Positions 1 through 9,167 of a stretch of 64,000 bases of DNA are shown here, piece after piece (position 1 is the stretch's first letter; the number at the start of each line of letters is the position of its first letter). The DNA lies in assembly GCA_020686985.1 (NCBI GenBank), contig JAJEPU010000003.1, positions 62,001 through 126,000 on the forward strand, read 5' to 3'. The translations under genes and the position numbers were made by a program. The stretch comes from Brotaphodocola catenula (GTDB lineage Bacteria > Bacillota > Clostridia > Lachnospirales > Lachnospiraceae). The notes beneath the pieces were generated by a model, which saw only the letters and a list, made by a program, of their open reading frames with translations, searched no databases and was not told where the DNA came from.

Positions 1-1
1 G

Positions 2-808
2 ATCGTCCTTCTTCTGTGTGAGCAGATTGGGACGAGGAGTGGCATTCCGTCAGGCGAATGGAATTTAAAAAAAGTATTTCGGATAACCGCATCTGCGGGA
101 TTTGGCGCGTGCTGGGCGTGCATTGCCGTCTGTGTGAGAGGGATTCCGCCGTGGCTTGAACGAGGGATCACGCTGGGGATTGTGAGCACGGGAATGACAC
201 TGATCGCGTTTGGCTATCAGGGCACAGGAATCTTGATCTGCCGGCTCTTCTCCCTTTTGGCGGGAGCCTTGCTGACTGGAGGAACAGTCTCGCTGTTATC
301 GTTTAGAGGATCTTCTTTTGAGCAAATGAGATCGGGAGTGATTGTGGGAGCAGGGGCAGGGCTTGCGCTCTTCAGTTTCATTGTGAGCAAAACCGTCTTT
401 CATTTAATCGGCGACAGTTGTCTGTTCTATGAGGTGACATTAAAGTACCGGGGAAGGGAAAAGACGATTCGGGCGCTTTTTGACACTGGAAATCGACTGC
501 GCGAGCCTTACGGAAACCAGCCGGTTCATGTCATCACGGCACGGGCATGCAGAGGATTTTGCGAGAAAGTCGTGGGGGTGATTTACATCCCGTTTTGCAG
601 TGTCGGGCAGAGTCAGGGAATGCTTCCCGGGATTCGGATGGATGAGATGGAGGTGCGAAGGAGAGGACAGTTGATCTGCCGGATTTCTCATCCGTGGATT
701 GCTCTAAGTCGAGAACCGCTCTCCTCATGTGGGGAATACGAAATGCTGTTGAATGGAGAAAGCGAAAGAAATTCAAAAATATTTCGGGATGAGAGAGGGA
801 GGATATGA
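2..808 (+). CDS. spoIIGA: Sporulation sigma-E processing peptidase SpoIIGA (5' end outside window)
   Basis: Membrane aspartic protease that removes the pro-sequence of SigE at the sporulation septum. The reading frame is open to the left edge, so the N-terminal membrane part is cut. What remains has hydrophobic segments and then the soluble protease domain with the catalytic motif FDTGN (about 480-494). Family knowledge: this Asp is the catalytic residue, and SpoIIGA is activated by SpoIIR from the forespore. The stop overlaps the ATG of sigE (ATGA), the standard arrangement for this pair, which supports the call despite low overall conservation of SpoIIGA. An internal ATG at 134 would give a shorter protein but is not needed. 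Confidence 0.9.
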   Translation: MVLLLCEQIGTRSGIPSGEWNLKKVFRITASAGFGACWACIAVCVRGIPPWLERGITLGIVSTGMTLIAFGYQGTGILICRLFSLLAGALLTGGTVSLLSFRGSSFEQMRSGVIVGAGAGLALFSFIVSKTVFHLIGDSCLFYEVTLKYRGREKTIRALFDTGNRLREPYGNQPVHVITARACRGFCEKVVGVIYIPFCSVGQSQGMLPGIRMDEMEVRRRGQLICRISHPWIALSREPLSSCGEYEMLLNGESERNSKIFRDERGRI

Positions 809-1551
809 GAATGGTAGTAAAGATTGCAGTTTCTAATCGATTTCAGTTTAAGGCAGTTCCAACATTCACAACGATGCTCTGGCAGAGACAGGGAGAGATT
901 CACTATATCGGTGGAGCAGATATCCTCCCGGCCCCGCTCGATGCAAAGCAGGAGGCTGAGATGATTTCCCGTCTCGGGACGGAGGAGGAGCGGGAGGCAA
1001 GAGCAGAGCTGATCGAGCACAATTTGCGTCTTGTTGTCTATATCGCAAAAAAATTTGACAACACCTGCGTCGGCGTCGAGGATCTGATTTCAATCGGAAC
1101 GATCGGTCTGATCAAGGCGATCAACACCTTCAATCCCGACAAGAACATCAAGCTGGCGACCTATGCATCCCGCTGTATCGAAAATGAGATCCTGATGTAT
1201 TTACGGCGCAACAACAAGACGCGTCTTGAAGTTTCGATCGATGAACCGCTCAATGTCGACTGGGACGGAAATGAACTTCTGCTCTCCGACATTCTGGGAA
1301 CGGATGAAGATGTGATTTATCGGGGAATTGAGGATGAGACGGAGAAGGAGCTGTTGAAAATTGCAGTCGGGAAACTCAGCCCGCGCGAGCAGAAAATTGT
1401 GGAACTCCGCTACGGACTCAAGAACGCGGAAGGGATGGAGATGACGCAGAAAGAGGTCGCAGATCTGATGGGAATCTCGCAGTCGTACATATCCAGACTT
1501 GAGAAGAAGATTATGAAGCGTTTAAAAAAGGAAATTGTTCGTTTTGAGTGA
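805..1551 (+). CDS. sigE: RNA polymerase sporulation sigma factor SigE
   Basis: Mother-cell-specific sigma factor of early sporulation, made as an inactive precursor. The protein is 248 aa. The first roughly 40 residues form the pro-region, followed by [12 protein letters not shown], which matches the region around the SigE processing site. Region 2 shows [14 protein letters not shown] and [17 protein letters not shown], and [19 protein letters not shown] is nearly invariant in SigE. Region 4 contains a helix-turn-helix ([14 protein letters not shown]). The gene starts within the spoIIGA stop. An ATG two codons downstream (811) is an alternative start. In bacilli sigG follows; here spoIIP does. 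Confidence 0.97.
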   Translation: MRMVVKIAVSNRFQFKAVPTFTTMLWQRQGEIHYIGGADILPAPLDAKQEAEMISRLGTEEEREARAELIEHNLRLVVYIAKKFDNTCVGVEDLISIGTIGLIKAINTFNPDKNIKLATYASRCIENEILMYLRRNNKTRLEVSIDEPLNVDWDGNELLLSDILGTDEDVIYRGIEDETEKELLKIAVGKLSPREQKIVELRYGLKNAEGMEMTQKEVADLMGISQSYISRLEKKIMKRLKKEIVRFE

Positions 1552-2683
1552 ATGGCTGGCACAGGCGGTATCCGTCCTCTTTCTGGCACTGATTCAGCTT
1601 CGTTTTCCAACCGCAAAACCGGCGCAGGTGATGCCTTGGCAGAGAGAAAATGACCCCGCCTATGCAATTTATCAGAGATACAGGTATGCGTATGATACAT
1701 ACGGATACCTGTTTTTGTCTTCTGAGGACAATCCGATAAATGCAGATGGCGCGCAGACAAACACCGGGGTGGAAGGCGAGTATGCGCCGGAACCGAAGCG
1801 GGTAAATTCAGATCAGAATCCTTCGCTTCAAGAAACTCTGAATCAAGAGCCCACGGAACAACAGAACTTGGATCAGGAAAGCTCAGAGCAGGAGGCATCG
1901 GCGCGCGAGCAGAGAGTCGAGTCTGCGAGGGAGGTGTTTGCGGACTATGAGACGATGATGAAGAATTTTTACATCGTTCATTCGTCGACGGTTGCGAGGG
2001 CGGAGCTGATGAATGTGAATACATTTCTCGACACGGACCTGACGTTACAGCAGGACAGTTCAGTTCCACAGATTCTGATCTATCACACGCATTCGCAGGA
2101 GACGTATCGGGATTTCGGTCCTGGAAACCCATCTGCGCGGGTGACGGCGATCGGGGAGATCCTTGCTGGACGTTTGCGGGAGCGGGGGTGGAATGTAATT
2201 CACGACACGACACCGTATGATATGGAGGGTGGAAGCCTTGATCGCAGTCGTGCCTATACCTACGCGCTCGATGGAATCACGCGGATTCTTGAGGAAAATC
2301 CGACGATTCAGGTTGTTCTCGATGTACACCGCGACGGGGTCGGTGAGAGCGTCCGTCTTGTCAGTGAGATTGACGGGAAACCAACGGCAAACATCATGTT
2401 TTTTCAGGGGATGAGCCAGACTCAGGACGGTCCGATTTCCTATCTGCCAAACCCGTATTTGAAAGAGAACCTTGCCTTCAGTTTTCAGCTTCAGCTTGCC
2501 TGTGCACAGAGGGCACCGGGATTTGCCCGAAAGATCTATCTAAAGAGCCTGCGCTACAACCTTCATGTGAGACCGCGTTCAGCGCTGATCGAGGTCGGCG
2601 CGCAGACAAACACCGGGGAGGAAGCTGTGAATGCGATGGGTGTGCTGGCGGAAGTTTTGGATATGGTGTTGCAAGGAAAATGA
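1535..2683 (+). CDS. spoIIP: Stage II sporulation protein P (SpoIIP), peptidoglycan hydrolase
   Basis: SpoIIP works with SpoIID and SpoIIM in septal peptidoglycan thinning and engulfment, as amidase and endopeptidase. The C-terminal half carries the family pattern: IYHTHSQE, then [21 protein letters not shown] and a terminal [11 protein letters not shown] block. An N-terminal hydrophobic segment (about residues 10-22) would anchor it, and a low-complexity Glu/Gln-rich linker lies near residues 85-130. No ATG gives the membrane anchor. The start is probably TTG at 1535 or TTG at 1544, both behind AAGGA inside the sigE 3' end, so translation is likely coupled to sigE. Confidence 0.92.
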   Translation: MFVLSEWLAQAVSVLFLALIQLRFPTAKPAQVMPWQRENDPAYAIYQRYRYAYDTYGYLFLSSEDNPINADGAQTNTGVEGEYAPEPKRVNSDQNPSLQETLNQEPTEQQNLDQESSEQEASAREQRVESAREVFADYETMMKNFYIVHSSTVARAELMNVNTFLDTDLTLQQDSSVPQILIYHTHSQETYRDFGPGNPSARVTAIGEILAGRLRERGWNVIHDTTPYDMEGGSLDRSRAYTYALDGITRILEENPTIQVVLDVHRDGVGESVRLVSEIDGKPTANIMFFQGMSQTQDGPISYLPNPYLKENLAFSFQLQLACAQRAPGFARKIYLKSLRYNLHVRPRSALIEVGAQTNTGEEAVNAMGVLAEVLDMVLQGK

Positions 2684-2847
2684 AAAAATGCTATGATTAT
2701 AACTCAGAGTGGATGTCTCACCTATTTATAGATAGGGTATTATAAAATTTCTCGGGAGGGGAAACAATCCCCTTCTGAGTTTAGAGTGAACTCCCATTTA
2801 TCTTATGGAATGGGGCACAGGCAGTACGAGAGAGAGGAATATTTTTT
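2684..2847. other. Intergenic spoIIP-lepA
   Basis: 164 bp without a gene. It holds a short hairpin (CCTAT...ATAGG near 2719-2736) and a GC-rich imperfect hairpin at about 2752-2779 (GGAGGGG/CCCCTTC) with no strong T-run. Several AT-rich hexamers could serve as a -10 for lepA, but no convincing -35/-10 pair was found. Confidence 0.4.
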
Positions 2848-4662
2848 ATGGCAGTAATGGACCAGAGTAAGATCCGCAATTTCTGTATTATCGCACATAT
2901 TGACCATGGCAAATCTACGCTTGCAGACCGCATCATCGAGATGACCGGTCTTCTGACGAGCAGAGAGATGCAGTCACAGGTTCTTGACAATATGGATCTT
3001 GAGAGAGAGAGAGGAATCACAATCAAGTCTCAGGCGGTGCGCACCGTCTACCGTGCGAAGGATGGCGAGGAGTATATTTTTAACCTGATTGACACACCGG
3101 GACACGTTGACTTTAACTACGAGGTATCGAGAAGCCTTGCAGCCTGCGACGGAGCGATCCTTGTTGTCGATGCAGCACAGGGAATCGAGGCGCAGACGCT
3201 TGCAAACGTATACTTAGCGCTTGATCATGATCTGGAAGTCTTCCCGGTTATCAACAAGGTCGATCTTCCGAGTGCGCGCCCAGACTGGGTCGCAAATGAG
3301 ATTGAAGATGTGATTGGTCTTGAGGCGCACGATGCACCGCGCATTTCCGCAAAGACCGGTCTCAATGTCGAGGATGTGCTTGAGGCGATCGTTCACAAGA
3401 TTCCGGCTCCGAACGGCGATCCGCAGGCTCCGCTTCAGGCGCTGATCTTTGACTCCCTGTACGATTCTTACAAGGGCGTTATCATTTTCTGCCGTGTCCG
3501 CGAGGGTTCCGTAAAGAAGGGAACGAAGATCCGCATGATGGCAACCGGAGCAGAGGAAGAGGTTGTAGAGGTTGGATACTTCGGCGCAGGTCAGTTTATC
3601 CCGTGTGAGGAGCTCTCCGCCGGAATGGTAGGATATATCACCGCGAGCATCAAGAATGTGAAGGATACGAGAGTCGGAGATACGATCACGGATGCCGACA
3701 GACCGTGTGAGAGCCCGCTTCCGGGTTACAAGAAAGTAACGCCGATGGTTTACTGTGGTCTCTATCCGGCGGATGGTGCGCGCTATAACGATCTGCGTGA
3801 TGCCCTCGAGAAACTTCAGCTCAATGATGCTTCGCTGTTCTTTGAGCCGGAGACCTCGATCGCACTTGGCTTCGGCTTCCGCTGTGGTTTCCTCGGGCTT
3901 TTGCACCTTGAGATCATTCAGGAACGTCTTGAGCGCGAGTACAACCTCGATCTTGTAACGACGGCGCCGAGCGTTGTGTACCGGATACACAAGAAAAACG
4001 GCGATATCATTGACTTGACGAACCCGTCGAATATGCCGGACCCGTCTGAGATCGAGTACATGGAAGAGCCGGTTGTGAGTGCAGAGATCATGGTGACGAC
4101 GGAGTTTGTCGGTGCGATCATGACACTTTGTCAGGAACGCCGTGGTATCTACAAGGATACCGAGTACATTGAAGGCGGACGCGCACTCCTCAAGTATGAT
4201 CTTCCGCTCAATGAGATCATCTATGATTTCTTTGATGCACTCAAATCCCGCTCCCGCGGTTATGCGTCATTCGACTACGAGCTCAAGGGATATGAGCAGT
4301 CCGAGCTTGTGAAACTTGATATCCTGATCAACAAGGAAGAGGTCGATGCTCTGTCCTTCATCGTCTTTTCTGGCTCTGCCTACGAGCGCGGACGCAAGAT
4401 GTGTGAGAAGCTCAAGGATGAGATTCCGCGCCATCTGTTTGAGATCCCGATTCAGGCGGCAGTCGGTGGCAAGATCATTGCGCGTGAGACGGTCAAGGCA
4501 ATGCGTAAGGATGTGCTTGCAAAGTGTTACGGTGGCGATATCAGCCGAAAGAAGAAACTGCTTGAGAAGCAGAAGGAAGGAAAGAAGCGCATGCGCCAGG
4601 TCGGAAATGTAGAGATTCCGCAGAAGGCGTTTATGAGTGTGCTGAAGCTGGACAACGAGTAG
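2848..4662 (+). CDS. lepA: Elongation factor 4 (LepA), ribosome back-translocase GTPase
   Basis: Ribosome-associated translational GTPase of 604 aa, the usual length. The G domain shows AHIDHGKS near residue 16, the switch region [18 protein letters not shown] and NKVD. Elongation-factor domains follow. The LepA-specific C-terminal domain ends with [20 protein letters not shown] and a [12 protein letters not shown] block, which separates it from EF-G. The start ATG is preceded by GAGAGAGGAA. The spoIIP-lepA-hemW order matches the conserved Firmicute neighbourhood. Confidence 0.98.
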   Translation: MAVMDQSKIRNFCIIAHIDHGKSTLADRIIEMTGLLTSREMQSQVLDNMDLERERGITIKSQAVRTVYRAKDGEEYIFNLIDTPGHVDFNYEVSRSLAACDGAILVVDAAQGIEAQTLANVYLALDHDLEVFPVINKVDLPSARPDWVANEIEDVIGLEAHDAPRISAKTGLNVEDVLEAIVHKIPAPNGDPQAPLQALIFDSLYDSYKGVIIFCRVREGSVKKGTKIRMMATGAEEEVVEVGYFGAGQFIPCEELSAGMVGYITASIKNVKDTRVGDTITDADRPCESPLPGYKKVTPMVYCGLYPADGARYNDLRDALEKLQLNDASLFFEPETSIALGFGFRCGFLGLLHLEIIQERLEREYNLDLVTTAPSVVYRIHKKNGDIIDLTNPSNMPDPSEIEYMEEPVVSAEIMVTTEFVGAIMTLCQERRGIYKDTEYIEGGRALLKYDLPLNEIIYDFFDALKSRSRGYASFDYELKGYEQSELVKLDILINKEEVDALSFIVFSGSAYERGRKMCEKLKDEIPRHLFEIPIQAAVGGKIIARETVKAMRKDVLAKCYGGDISRKKKLLEKQKEGKKRMRQVGNVEIPQKAFMSVLKLDNE

Positions 4663-4696
4663 AGCGAATAAATACGCTTCGCGTGGGTGCAAAGCG

Positions 4697-4723
4697 CCAG
4701 GTCTTCGTGAGCGTTGATTTGAA
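4697..4723 (+). repeat. Dispersed 27-nt hairpin element, copy 1
   Basis: Lies 35 nt after the lepA stop. It shares an ungapped 27-nt alignment with copies at 27604, 52347, 57612 and 57646. The arms CCAGGTC and GATTTGA can pair (six pairs including two G-U) around a loop containing GAGCGTT. The flank just upstream contains a small hairpin ACGC-ttc-GCGT. Function unknown. Confidence 0.6.
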
Positions 4724-4771
4724 GGGTAGTGTGGATCGTGCTTTGCTTAAGGTGTCTGGAAATAAGAGAGT

Positions 4772-6103
4772 ATGGAAAATAAGGGTAACAACGGAATTAA
4801 CAAAAAGAAAAAACTGGAACTATATATTCATATCCCGTTCTGTATCCGCAAATGTGCCTACTGCGATTTCTTGTCGTTTTCGGCACCGGAGCGCAGTTAT
4901 CGGGGATATATTGAAAAGCTGATTGAAGAGATTTACGGGCAGAGTGGAAGTTTTGCCGATTATCAGGTGGATACGATCTTTGTCGGTGGAGGAACCCCTT
5001 CGATTCTTCCACCGGAGCTGATCGAGGAGCTGTTTGCGGTGATTCACTCCTGCTTTGATGTCTCTCCGTTTGCGGAGGTGACGATCGAGGCGAATCCCGG
5101 AACGCTCACGATGGAGAAGTTGGAGATCTATCGTCAGAGCGGAATCAATCGCTTGAGCATCGGTCTGCAATCGGCGGACGACGAAGAGTTAAAGTATTTG
5201 GGACGAATTCACTCCTACGATGAGTTTTTAAAGAGCTATCAGCGCGCGAGACAGGCAGGTTTTAAGAACATCAATATCGACCTGATGTCCGCGCTTCCGG
5301 GACAGGATCTCCATTCCTGGAAGAGCACGCTCAAGAAGGTCATGATGCTCAAGCCGGAGCACATCTCCGCATACAGCCTGATTATTGAGGAGGGAACTCC
5401 GTTCTATGAGCGTTACGGCGATGAGGAGGGCGGAAGACATCTTGCAGACTGCAAGAGTGTCAACATCCAGATCCCGGATTCTCCGGAGTCCGAGAAAGCC
5501 GCTGTTGACGGCAGTGAGATTTTAAATGGTCAGGCAGGGCTCAACCGCCGTGCATGGCCGAAACTCAATGCAACCCCGCTTCCGGATCTTCCAGATGAGG
5601 AGACTGACCGCGAGATGTATCATCTGACGAAAGAGCTGATGGCACTTCAGGGCTATCGTCGCTATGAGATCTCCAATTACGCAAAGCCGGGCTTTGAGTG
5701 CAGACATAATATCGGTTACTGGACCGGAGTCGAGTACCTTGGTCTCGGACTCGGAGCTTCCTCATACACGTTTGGTTATCGTTACCACAACACGACAGAT
5801 CTGAAAGAGTATCTGTCGATGAATTTGAGAGAGCCGGGGATAGCTGCACAGGAGATTCAGGAACTCTCAAGGAAAGAGCAGATTGAGGAATTTATGTTCC
5901 TTGGACTTCGAATGATGCGCGGAGTCTCAGGAAGCGATTTCTATGAGAAATTTGGACTCAATATGTGGAATGTCTACGGAAAGGTGATGCAGAAACTCAA
6001 AGATCAGGGATTGATTGTATTTGATGGCACCTCGGTGCGACTGAGTGATCTTGGTATCGATGTCAGCAATGTGGTTCTGAGTGAGTTTTTGTTAGATGAC
6101 TGA
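4772..6103 (+). CDS. hemW: Heme chaperone HemW / radical SAM coproporphyrinogen oxidase-like protein
   Basis: Radical-SAM protein of the HemN/HemW family, 443 aa. The N-terminal region has HIPFCIRKCAYCDF, giving the CxxxCxxC cluster, then VGGGTPS and the family blocks EANPGT, RLSIGLQS and INIDLMSALPGQ. The C-terminal HemN domain ends with EEFMFLGLRMMRGV. Family knowledge: HemW binds heme and delivers it to membrane targets; true HemN activity is not expected from the short form. Unusual: about 55 residues (near 223-278, bases about 5440-5605) are inserted between EEGTPFYERY and LPDEETDREMYH, where relatives usually have a short linker. Confidence 0.93.
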   Translation: MENKGNNGINKKKKLELYIHIPFCIRKCAYCDFLSFSAPERSYRGYIEKLIEEIYGQSGSFADYQVDTIFVGGGTPSILPPELIEELFAVIHSCFDVSPFAEVTIEANPGTLTMEKLEIYRQSGINRLSIGLQSADDEELKYLGRIHSYDEFLKSYQRARQAGFKNINIDLMSALPGQDLHSWKSTLKKVMMLKPEHISAYSLIIEEGTPFYERYGDEEGGRHLADCKSVNIQIPDSPESEKAAVDGSEILNGQAGLNRRAWPKLNATPLPDLPDEETDREMYHLTKELMALQGYRRYEISNYAKPGFECRHNIGYWTGVEYLGLGLGASSYTFGYRYHNTTDLKEYLSMNLREPGIAAQEIQELSRKEQIEEFMFLGLRMMRGVSGSDFYEKFGLNMWNVYGKVMQKLKDQGLIVFDGTSVRLSDLGIDVSNVVLSEFLLDD

Positions 6104-6128
6104 GCGTAACGAGATGTGAGAAATATGC

Positions 6129-6188
6129 AAACAGGTGGTGTCACAAGATCGTCTAATCAAACGATCAGGTGGCGCCACCTGTTTTTTT
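6129..6188 (+). terminator. Rho-independent terminator after hemW
   Basis: AACAGGTGG pairs with CCACCTGTT and the helix continues through wobble pairs to about 15 bp. The loop holds its own hairpin (GATCGT...ACGATC). A run of seven T follows. Confidence 0.9.
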
Positions 6189-6229
6189 GTATGATAATGA
6201 CAGGACACAATTTCCTATCATACTTTTTT
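6189..6229 (+). terminator. Second hairpin with T-run, repeated intergenic type
   Basis: GTATGATA pairs with TATCATAC around an inner AGGA...TTCC helix, followed by TTTTTT and then ATGG. A related hairpin with the same TATGATAGGAAAT-like arm and ATGG flank occurs at 19397-19430. The palindromic form could also serve the opposite-strand transporter gene. Confidence 0.6.
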
Positions 6230-6408
6230 ATGGCCTATCCAAAAGAAAAGCGACAGCGACGAAAAGAATGCGCTTTTCGTCAAACTGTCGCTTAAAAGTA
6301 ATCCCATTGGGATAGGGCTTTGTGAATAGCCATAAGCCACTTATCGTAGTCTTTCGGAAACCACGCCTGATGGCGTAGGCAACGGAGACTTCAGACGTGG
6401 TAAGTCAT
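6229..6408. ncRNA. Highly structured non-coding segment, possible ncRNA or transposon-derived palindrome
   Basis: No open frame. Nested helices cover almost every base: TATGGC (6229) with GCCATA (6334); CTATCC with GGATAG; AAGCGACAG (6248) with CTGTCGCTT (6293); GACGAAAAG with CTTTTCGTC. A second domain has ACGCC-TGAT-GGCGT inside CCACG...CGTGG, with AGTCT...AGACT as an alternative pairing. Coding strand and identity are unknown. It sits directly 3' of the transporter gene on the minus strand. It could be a structured RNA or the non-autonomous remnant of an IS200/IS605-like element. Confidence 0.45.
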
Positions 6409-6424
6409 TTATTTATAAGTCACT

Positions 6425-7618
6425 TTACAAACCACTCTCAATTTTCTGTTTCTTGATGCCGTGGCGCTCTGCAAATCCGGTCAGGATCATTGTGAGGGCA
6501 CCGTCTCCAGTTACGTTGCAGGCAGTACCAAAGCTGTCCTGAAGCGCGAAGATCGTCAGCATCAGAGCGGTACCGGTCTCATCGAAACCGAGAACGCCGG
6601 TGATCAGACCGAGAGAAGCCATAACCGTACCACCTGGAACACCCGGTGCGCCGATTGCGAAGACGCCGAGCAGGGCACAGAAGAGGATCATTGTTCCGAG
6701 GGACGGAAGAGTTCCGTAGAGAATCTTGGAAACGGTCATGACGAAGAAGACCTCAGTCAGAACGGAACCGCAAAGGTGAATGTTTGCAAATAACGGGATA
6801 CCGAAATCTACCATATCATCGCGCAGAGCCGGCTCAGATTTTTTTGCACAGCGCAGAGCGACAGCCAGGGTGGCAGCGGAAGACATCGTGCCGACTGCTG
6901 TGATGTAAGCCGGACCGTAGTTTCCGAGAACGCTCATCGGGTTCTTTCCGGAGTAGGCACCGCCGACTGCGTACAGCAGGGCGAGCCAGATGTAGTGACC
7001 GATCATAACGATGATGACAACCTGAAGGAAGACCGGAAGCTGTTTTGTGATCGTTCCCTCGTAGGAGAGTGCACAGAAGGTCAGTGCGATGAAGATCGGC
7101 AGGATCGGAATGACAACGCGGGTAACAACCTCAAGAACGATTTTCTGGAACTCCTCAAGCACTTCGGTGATGACTTTTGCCTTTGTCCAGGTCGCAGCGA
7201 TACCGAGGAGCATCGAGAAGACGAGGGCACTCATAACGGACATGATCTGCGGAATATCGAGCTTGAAGACGATGTCCGGAAGTTCTTTCAGACCTTCTAC
7301 ATCTGCAACGATGGATAGATGAGGAATCAGTATGTAACCGGCAGACATGGAAAAGAGTGCCGCGCCGAGTGAGGATACATATGCGATTGTGACTGCAACG
7401 CCGAGCATCTTGGAAGCGTTATTTCCGAGTCGGGTGATTGACGGTGCGATAAAGCCGATGATGATGAGCGGAACGCAGAAGACGATAACCTGATTCAGGA
7501 TATACTTGAAAGTCATAACGATGTTCATCAGGCCTTCCCCAGCGACCTGACCTGCGATGATGCCGAGGATAACCCCAAGAAGAAGCTTAAATGGCAGACT
7601 GCCTGTAATCTTTTTCAT
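6425..7618 (-). CDS. Dicarboxylate/amino acid:cation symporter (DAACS family)
   Basis: Integral membrane sodium- or proton-coupled carrier for dicarboxylates or small amino acids, 397 aa. It has about eight hydrophobic segments and DAACS-type blocks: a serine-rich TMSSAATLAVAL motif (near residue 245), then FANIHLCGSV and a C-terminal GDGALTMILTG motif. It starts 2 nt after the stop of the CyuA-like gene, so the two are co-transcribed, and a sulfur or hydroxyl amino acid such as cysteine or serine is a reasonable substrate (inference). Family knowledge: related carriers include the serine/threonine transporter SstT and glutamate carriers. Confidence 0.85.
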   Translation of the reverse strand: MKKITGSLPFKLLLGVILGIIAGQVAGEGLMNIVMTFKYILNQVIVFCVPLIIIGFIAPSITRLGNNASKMLGVAVTIAYVSSLGAALFSMSAGYILIPHLSIVADVEGLKELPDIVFKLDIPQIMSVMSALVFSMLLGIAATWTKAKVITEVLEEFQKIVLEVVTRVVIPILPIFIALTFCALSYEGTITKQLPVFLQVVIIVMIGHYIWLALLYAVGGAYSGKNPMSVLGNYGPAYITAVGTMSSAATLAVALRCAKKSEPALRDDMVDFGIPLFANIHLCGSVLTEVFFVMTVSKILYGTLPSLGTMILFCALLGVFAIGAPGVPGGTVMASLGLITGVLGFDETGTALMLTIFALQDSFGTACNVTGDGALTMILTGFAERHGIKKQKIESGL

Positions 7619-7620
7619 AC

Positions 7621-8898
7621 CTATTCTCCAATCATAATTTTAATAATTTCGTCGTTCGTCTCCTTCATGCCCTCCTTTCCGAGACGACCAATATTTTTCA
7701 GCGTGTTTTCAACCCCATTTGATACGATGCCATCACCGCCGTAGAATTGCTGACCGCGGATGTACATATTGTAGCCGAGAATTCCTGCGTCGACTGCGGA
7801 AGCAATCTTTGCGGCACAGGATGCCTTCGCACCGTCACAGACAATGCCTGATACAATCGCAAGAGCGTTGACAACGGTGTGAATCACTTCCTTGTAGCCC
7901 CCACCACAGAGATAAGCGATTCCTGCGCCCGCACCTGCACCGGCTCCAACGGCTCCACAGTATGCGGAAAGTCGCCCGATCGGTGTCTTGACATGGATCG
8001 TGGTCAGGTTTGCGAGTGTGAGTGCACGGTAAAGTTTTTCTTCACTGGCATGAAGCTCTCTCGCATAGATGATGACAGGAACGGAGGTTGTGATGCCCTG
8101 ATTTCCGCTTCCCGAGTTGATCACAACCGGAAGTTCACAGCCATTCATTCGCGCGTCGGAACCTGCGGCAGCCATTGCCTTTGCCTTGACGCGTACATTG
8201 TCGCCGTCCATCGCCAGGAGAACTTTACCGATGTTTGCGCCGTAATCATTTTTCAAACCCTCATCTGCAATCGTCATGTTGCAGGAAATCTGCTGGTCAA
8301 GCAGAGCCTTTACCTCGTCGATCTCGACCGTCATTGCGAAATCCCAGATATGCTCCATGTCGAGTAGGTTGCGGTCAGTGAGACCATCCTCACTGTCACC
8401 GGAAACCTTTGCCTGTTCAAGAATTTCTCCATTTTTCTCAATCAGAACAATGTTTGTGTGATAGTTTGCAATCCGGACTTTTGCATATTCGTCTTTGTGA
8501 TGTACGATCACAACGATGTCAAAGGTACATCCCTTGTCGATATGCTCGATCTCAATCGGAACCTCGTCCATAAACTGCTTCATCGCCTGAATCTGCTCAG
8601 GAGTCACACTTGCGATGACCTCGAGCTTTTTGTCCGGATCACCGGCAACAATTCCGGCGGAAACCGCGGCATCGATTCCTTTCAGATGATCGGTATTCGG
8701 AACAATGACCGATTTTACATTTTTGATGATGCTTCCGCTTGCCTGAACGGTCACGCGATCAGGAAGTTCGCCGAGTGTACGGCGGGCAACAGCACCTGCA
8801 TAAGCCAGGGCAATCGGTTCGGTGCAACCCATTGCCGGAATCAGTTCCTCTTTCAGGATCTGGACGTATGCGTGATAACGCGGATCTGATCTGTCCAT
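7621..8898 (-). CDS. cyuA: L-cysteine desulfidase CyuA-like (UPF0597 / SerDH-alpha fold)
   Basis: Predicted iron-sulfur enzyme that breaks L-cysteine into pyruvate, ammonia and sulfide. The 425-aa protein matches the UPF0597/YhaM family: N-terminal EELIPAMGCTEPIALAYAGA, the VSAGIVAGD block and a C-terminal serine-dehydratase-alpha-like region with GNQGI, YCGAVGAGAGAGAG and IVCDGAKASCA. The cysteines at GCTEP, YCG, VCDGAK and SCAAK are candidate [4Fe-4S] ligands. First gene of a two-gene unit with the downstream symporter, divergent from a LysR gene. E. coli pairs cyuA with a different transporter type (CyuP). Serine as substrate cannot be excluded. Confidence 0.85.
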   Translation of the reverse strand: MDRSDPRYHAYVQILKEELIPAMGCTEPIALAYAGAVARRTLGELPDRVTVQASGSIIKNVKSVIVPNTDHLKGIDAAVSAGIVAGDPDKKLEVIASVTPEQIQAMKQFMDEVPIEIEHIDKGCTFDIVVIVHHKDEYAKVRIANYHTNIVLIEKNGEILEQAKVSGDSEDGLTDRNLLDMEHIWDFAMTVEIDEVKALLDQQISCNMTIADEGLKNDYGANIGKVLLAMDGDNVRVKAKAMAAAGSDARMNGCELPVVINSGSGNQGITTSVPVIIYARELHASEEKLYRALTLANLTTIHVKTPIGRLSAYCGAVGAGAGAGAGIAYLCGGGYKEVIHTVVNALAIVSGIVCDGAKASCAAKIASAVDAGILGYNMYIRGQQFYGGDGIVSNGVENTLKNIGRLGKEGMKETNDEIIKIMIGE

Positions 8899-8965
8899 CC
8901 TGGTATCCCCCTTTGTGTAAAATTACTTATTGTTTTATCTTACGGCTTGCCTTATTGATAAAAAT

Positions 8966-8994
8966 ATCGTAACATAAAGGAATACAAATGTAAA
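8966..8994 (-). promoter_or_regulatory. Promoter of the cyuA-symporter unit
   Basis: On the minus strand TTTACA (8994-8989) and TACGAT (8971-8966) are separated by 17 bp, with a TG one base before the -10. A GATA-aaaa-TATC palindrome (8957-8968) overlaps the -10. The predicted start is near 8959. Confidence 0.65.
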
Positions 8995-9012
8995 ATTTAA
9001 AGATTTTAACGC

Positions 9013-9035
9013 ATCATTAAAAATAATTTAATGAT
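9013..9035. promoter_or_regulatory. Candidate LysR binding site
   Basis: Perfect inverted repeat ATCATTAA (9013-9020) / TTAATGAT (9028-9035), AT-rich centre. Its centre lies about 65 bp upstream of the predicted cyuA start, the usual place of a LysR recognition site. Confidence 0.55.
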
Positions 9036-9076
9036 AAATCTCTCGCTGAAAAGAGGTTTGCGTAAAAATAGGGTCA

Positions 9077-9090
9077 GCTATGATCATAGC
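9077..9090. promoter_or_regulatory. Perfect 14-bp palindrome upstream of lysR
   Basis: GCTATGATCATAGC reads the same on both strands and lies 78 bp before the LysR start codon. It may be an operator for autoregulation; the binding protein is unknown. Confidence 0.4.
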
Positions 9091-9167
9091 AAGTTATCGG
9101 GCAAACCGCAAGGGAAAAATCCGGAAGAGGGATGTTTAAGAACAAGAGTGGGGAATAAGGAGAATAC

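Noticed and set aside
9095-9135. Sequence GGGCAAACCGCAAGGG resembling part of a c-di-GMP-I riboswitch
   Set aside because: The second conserved half (ACGCAAAGCC type) and the paired helices are missing; the resemblance is limited to one loop.
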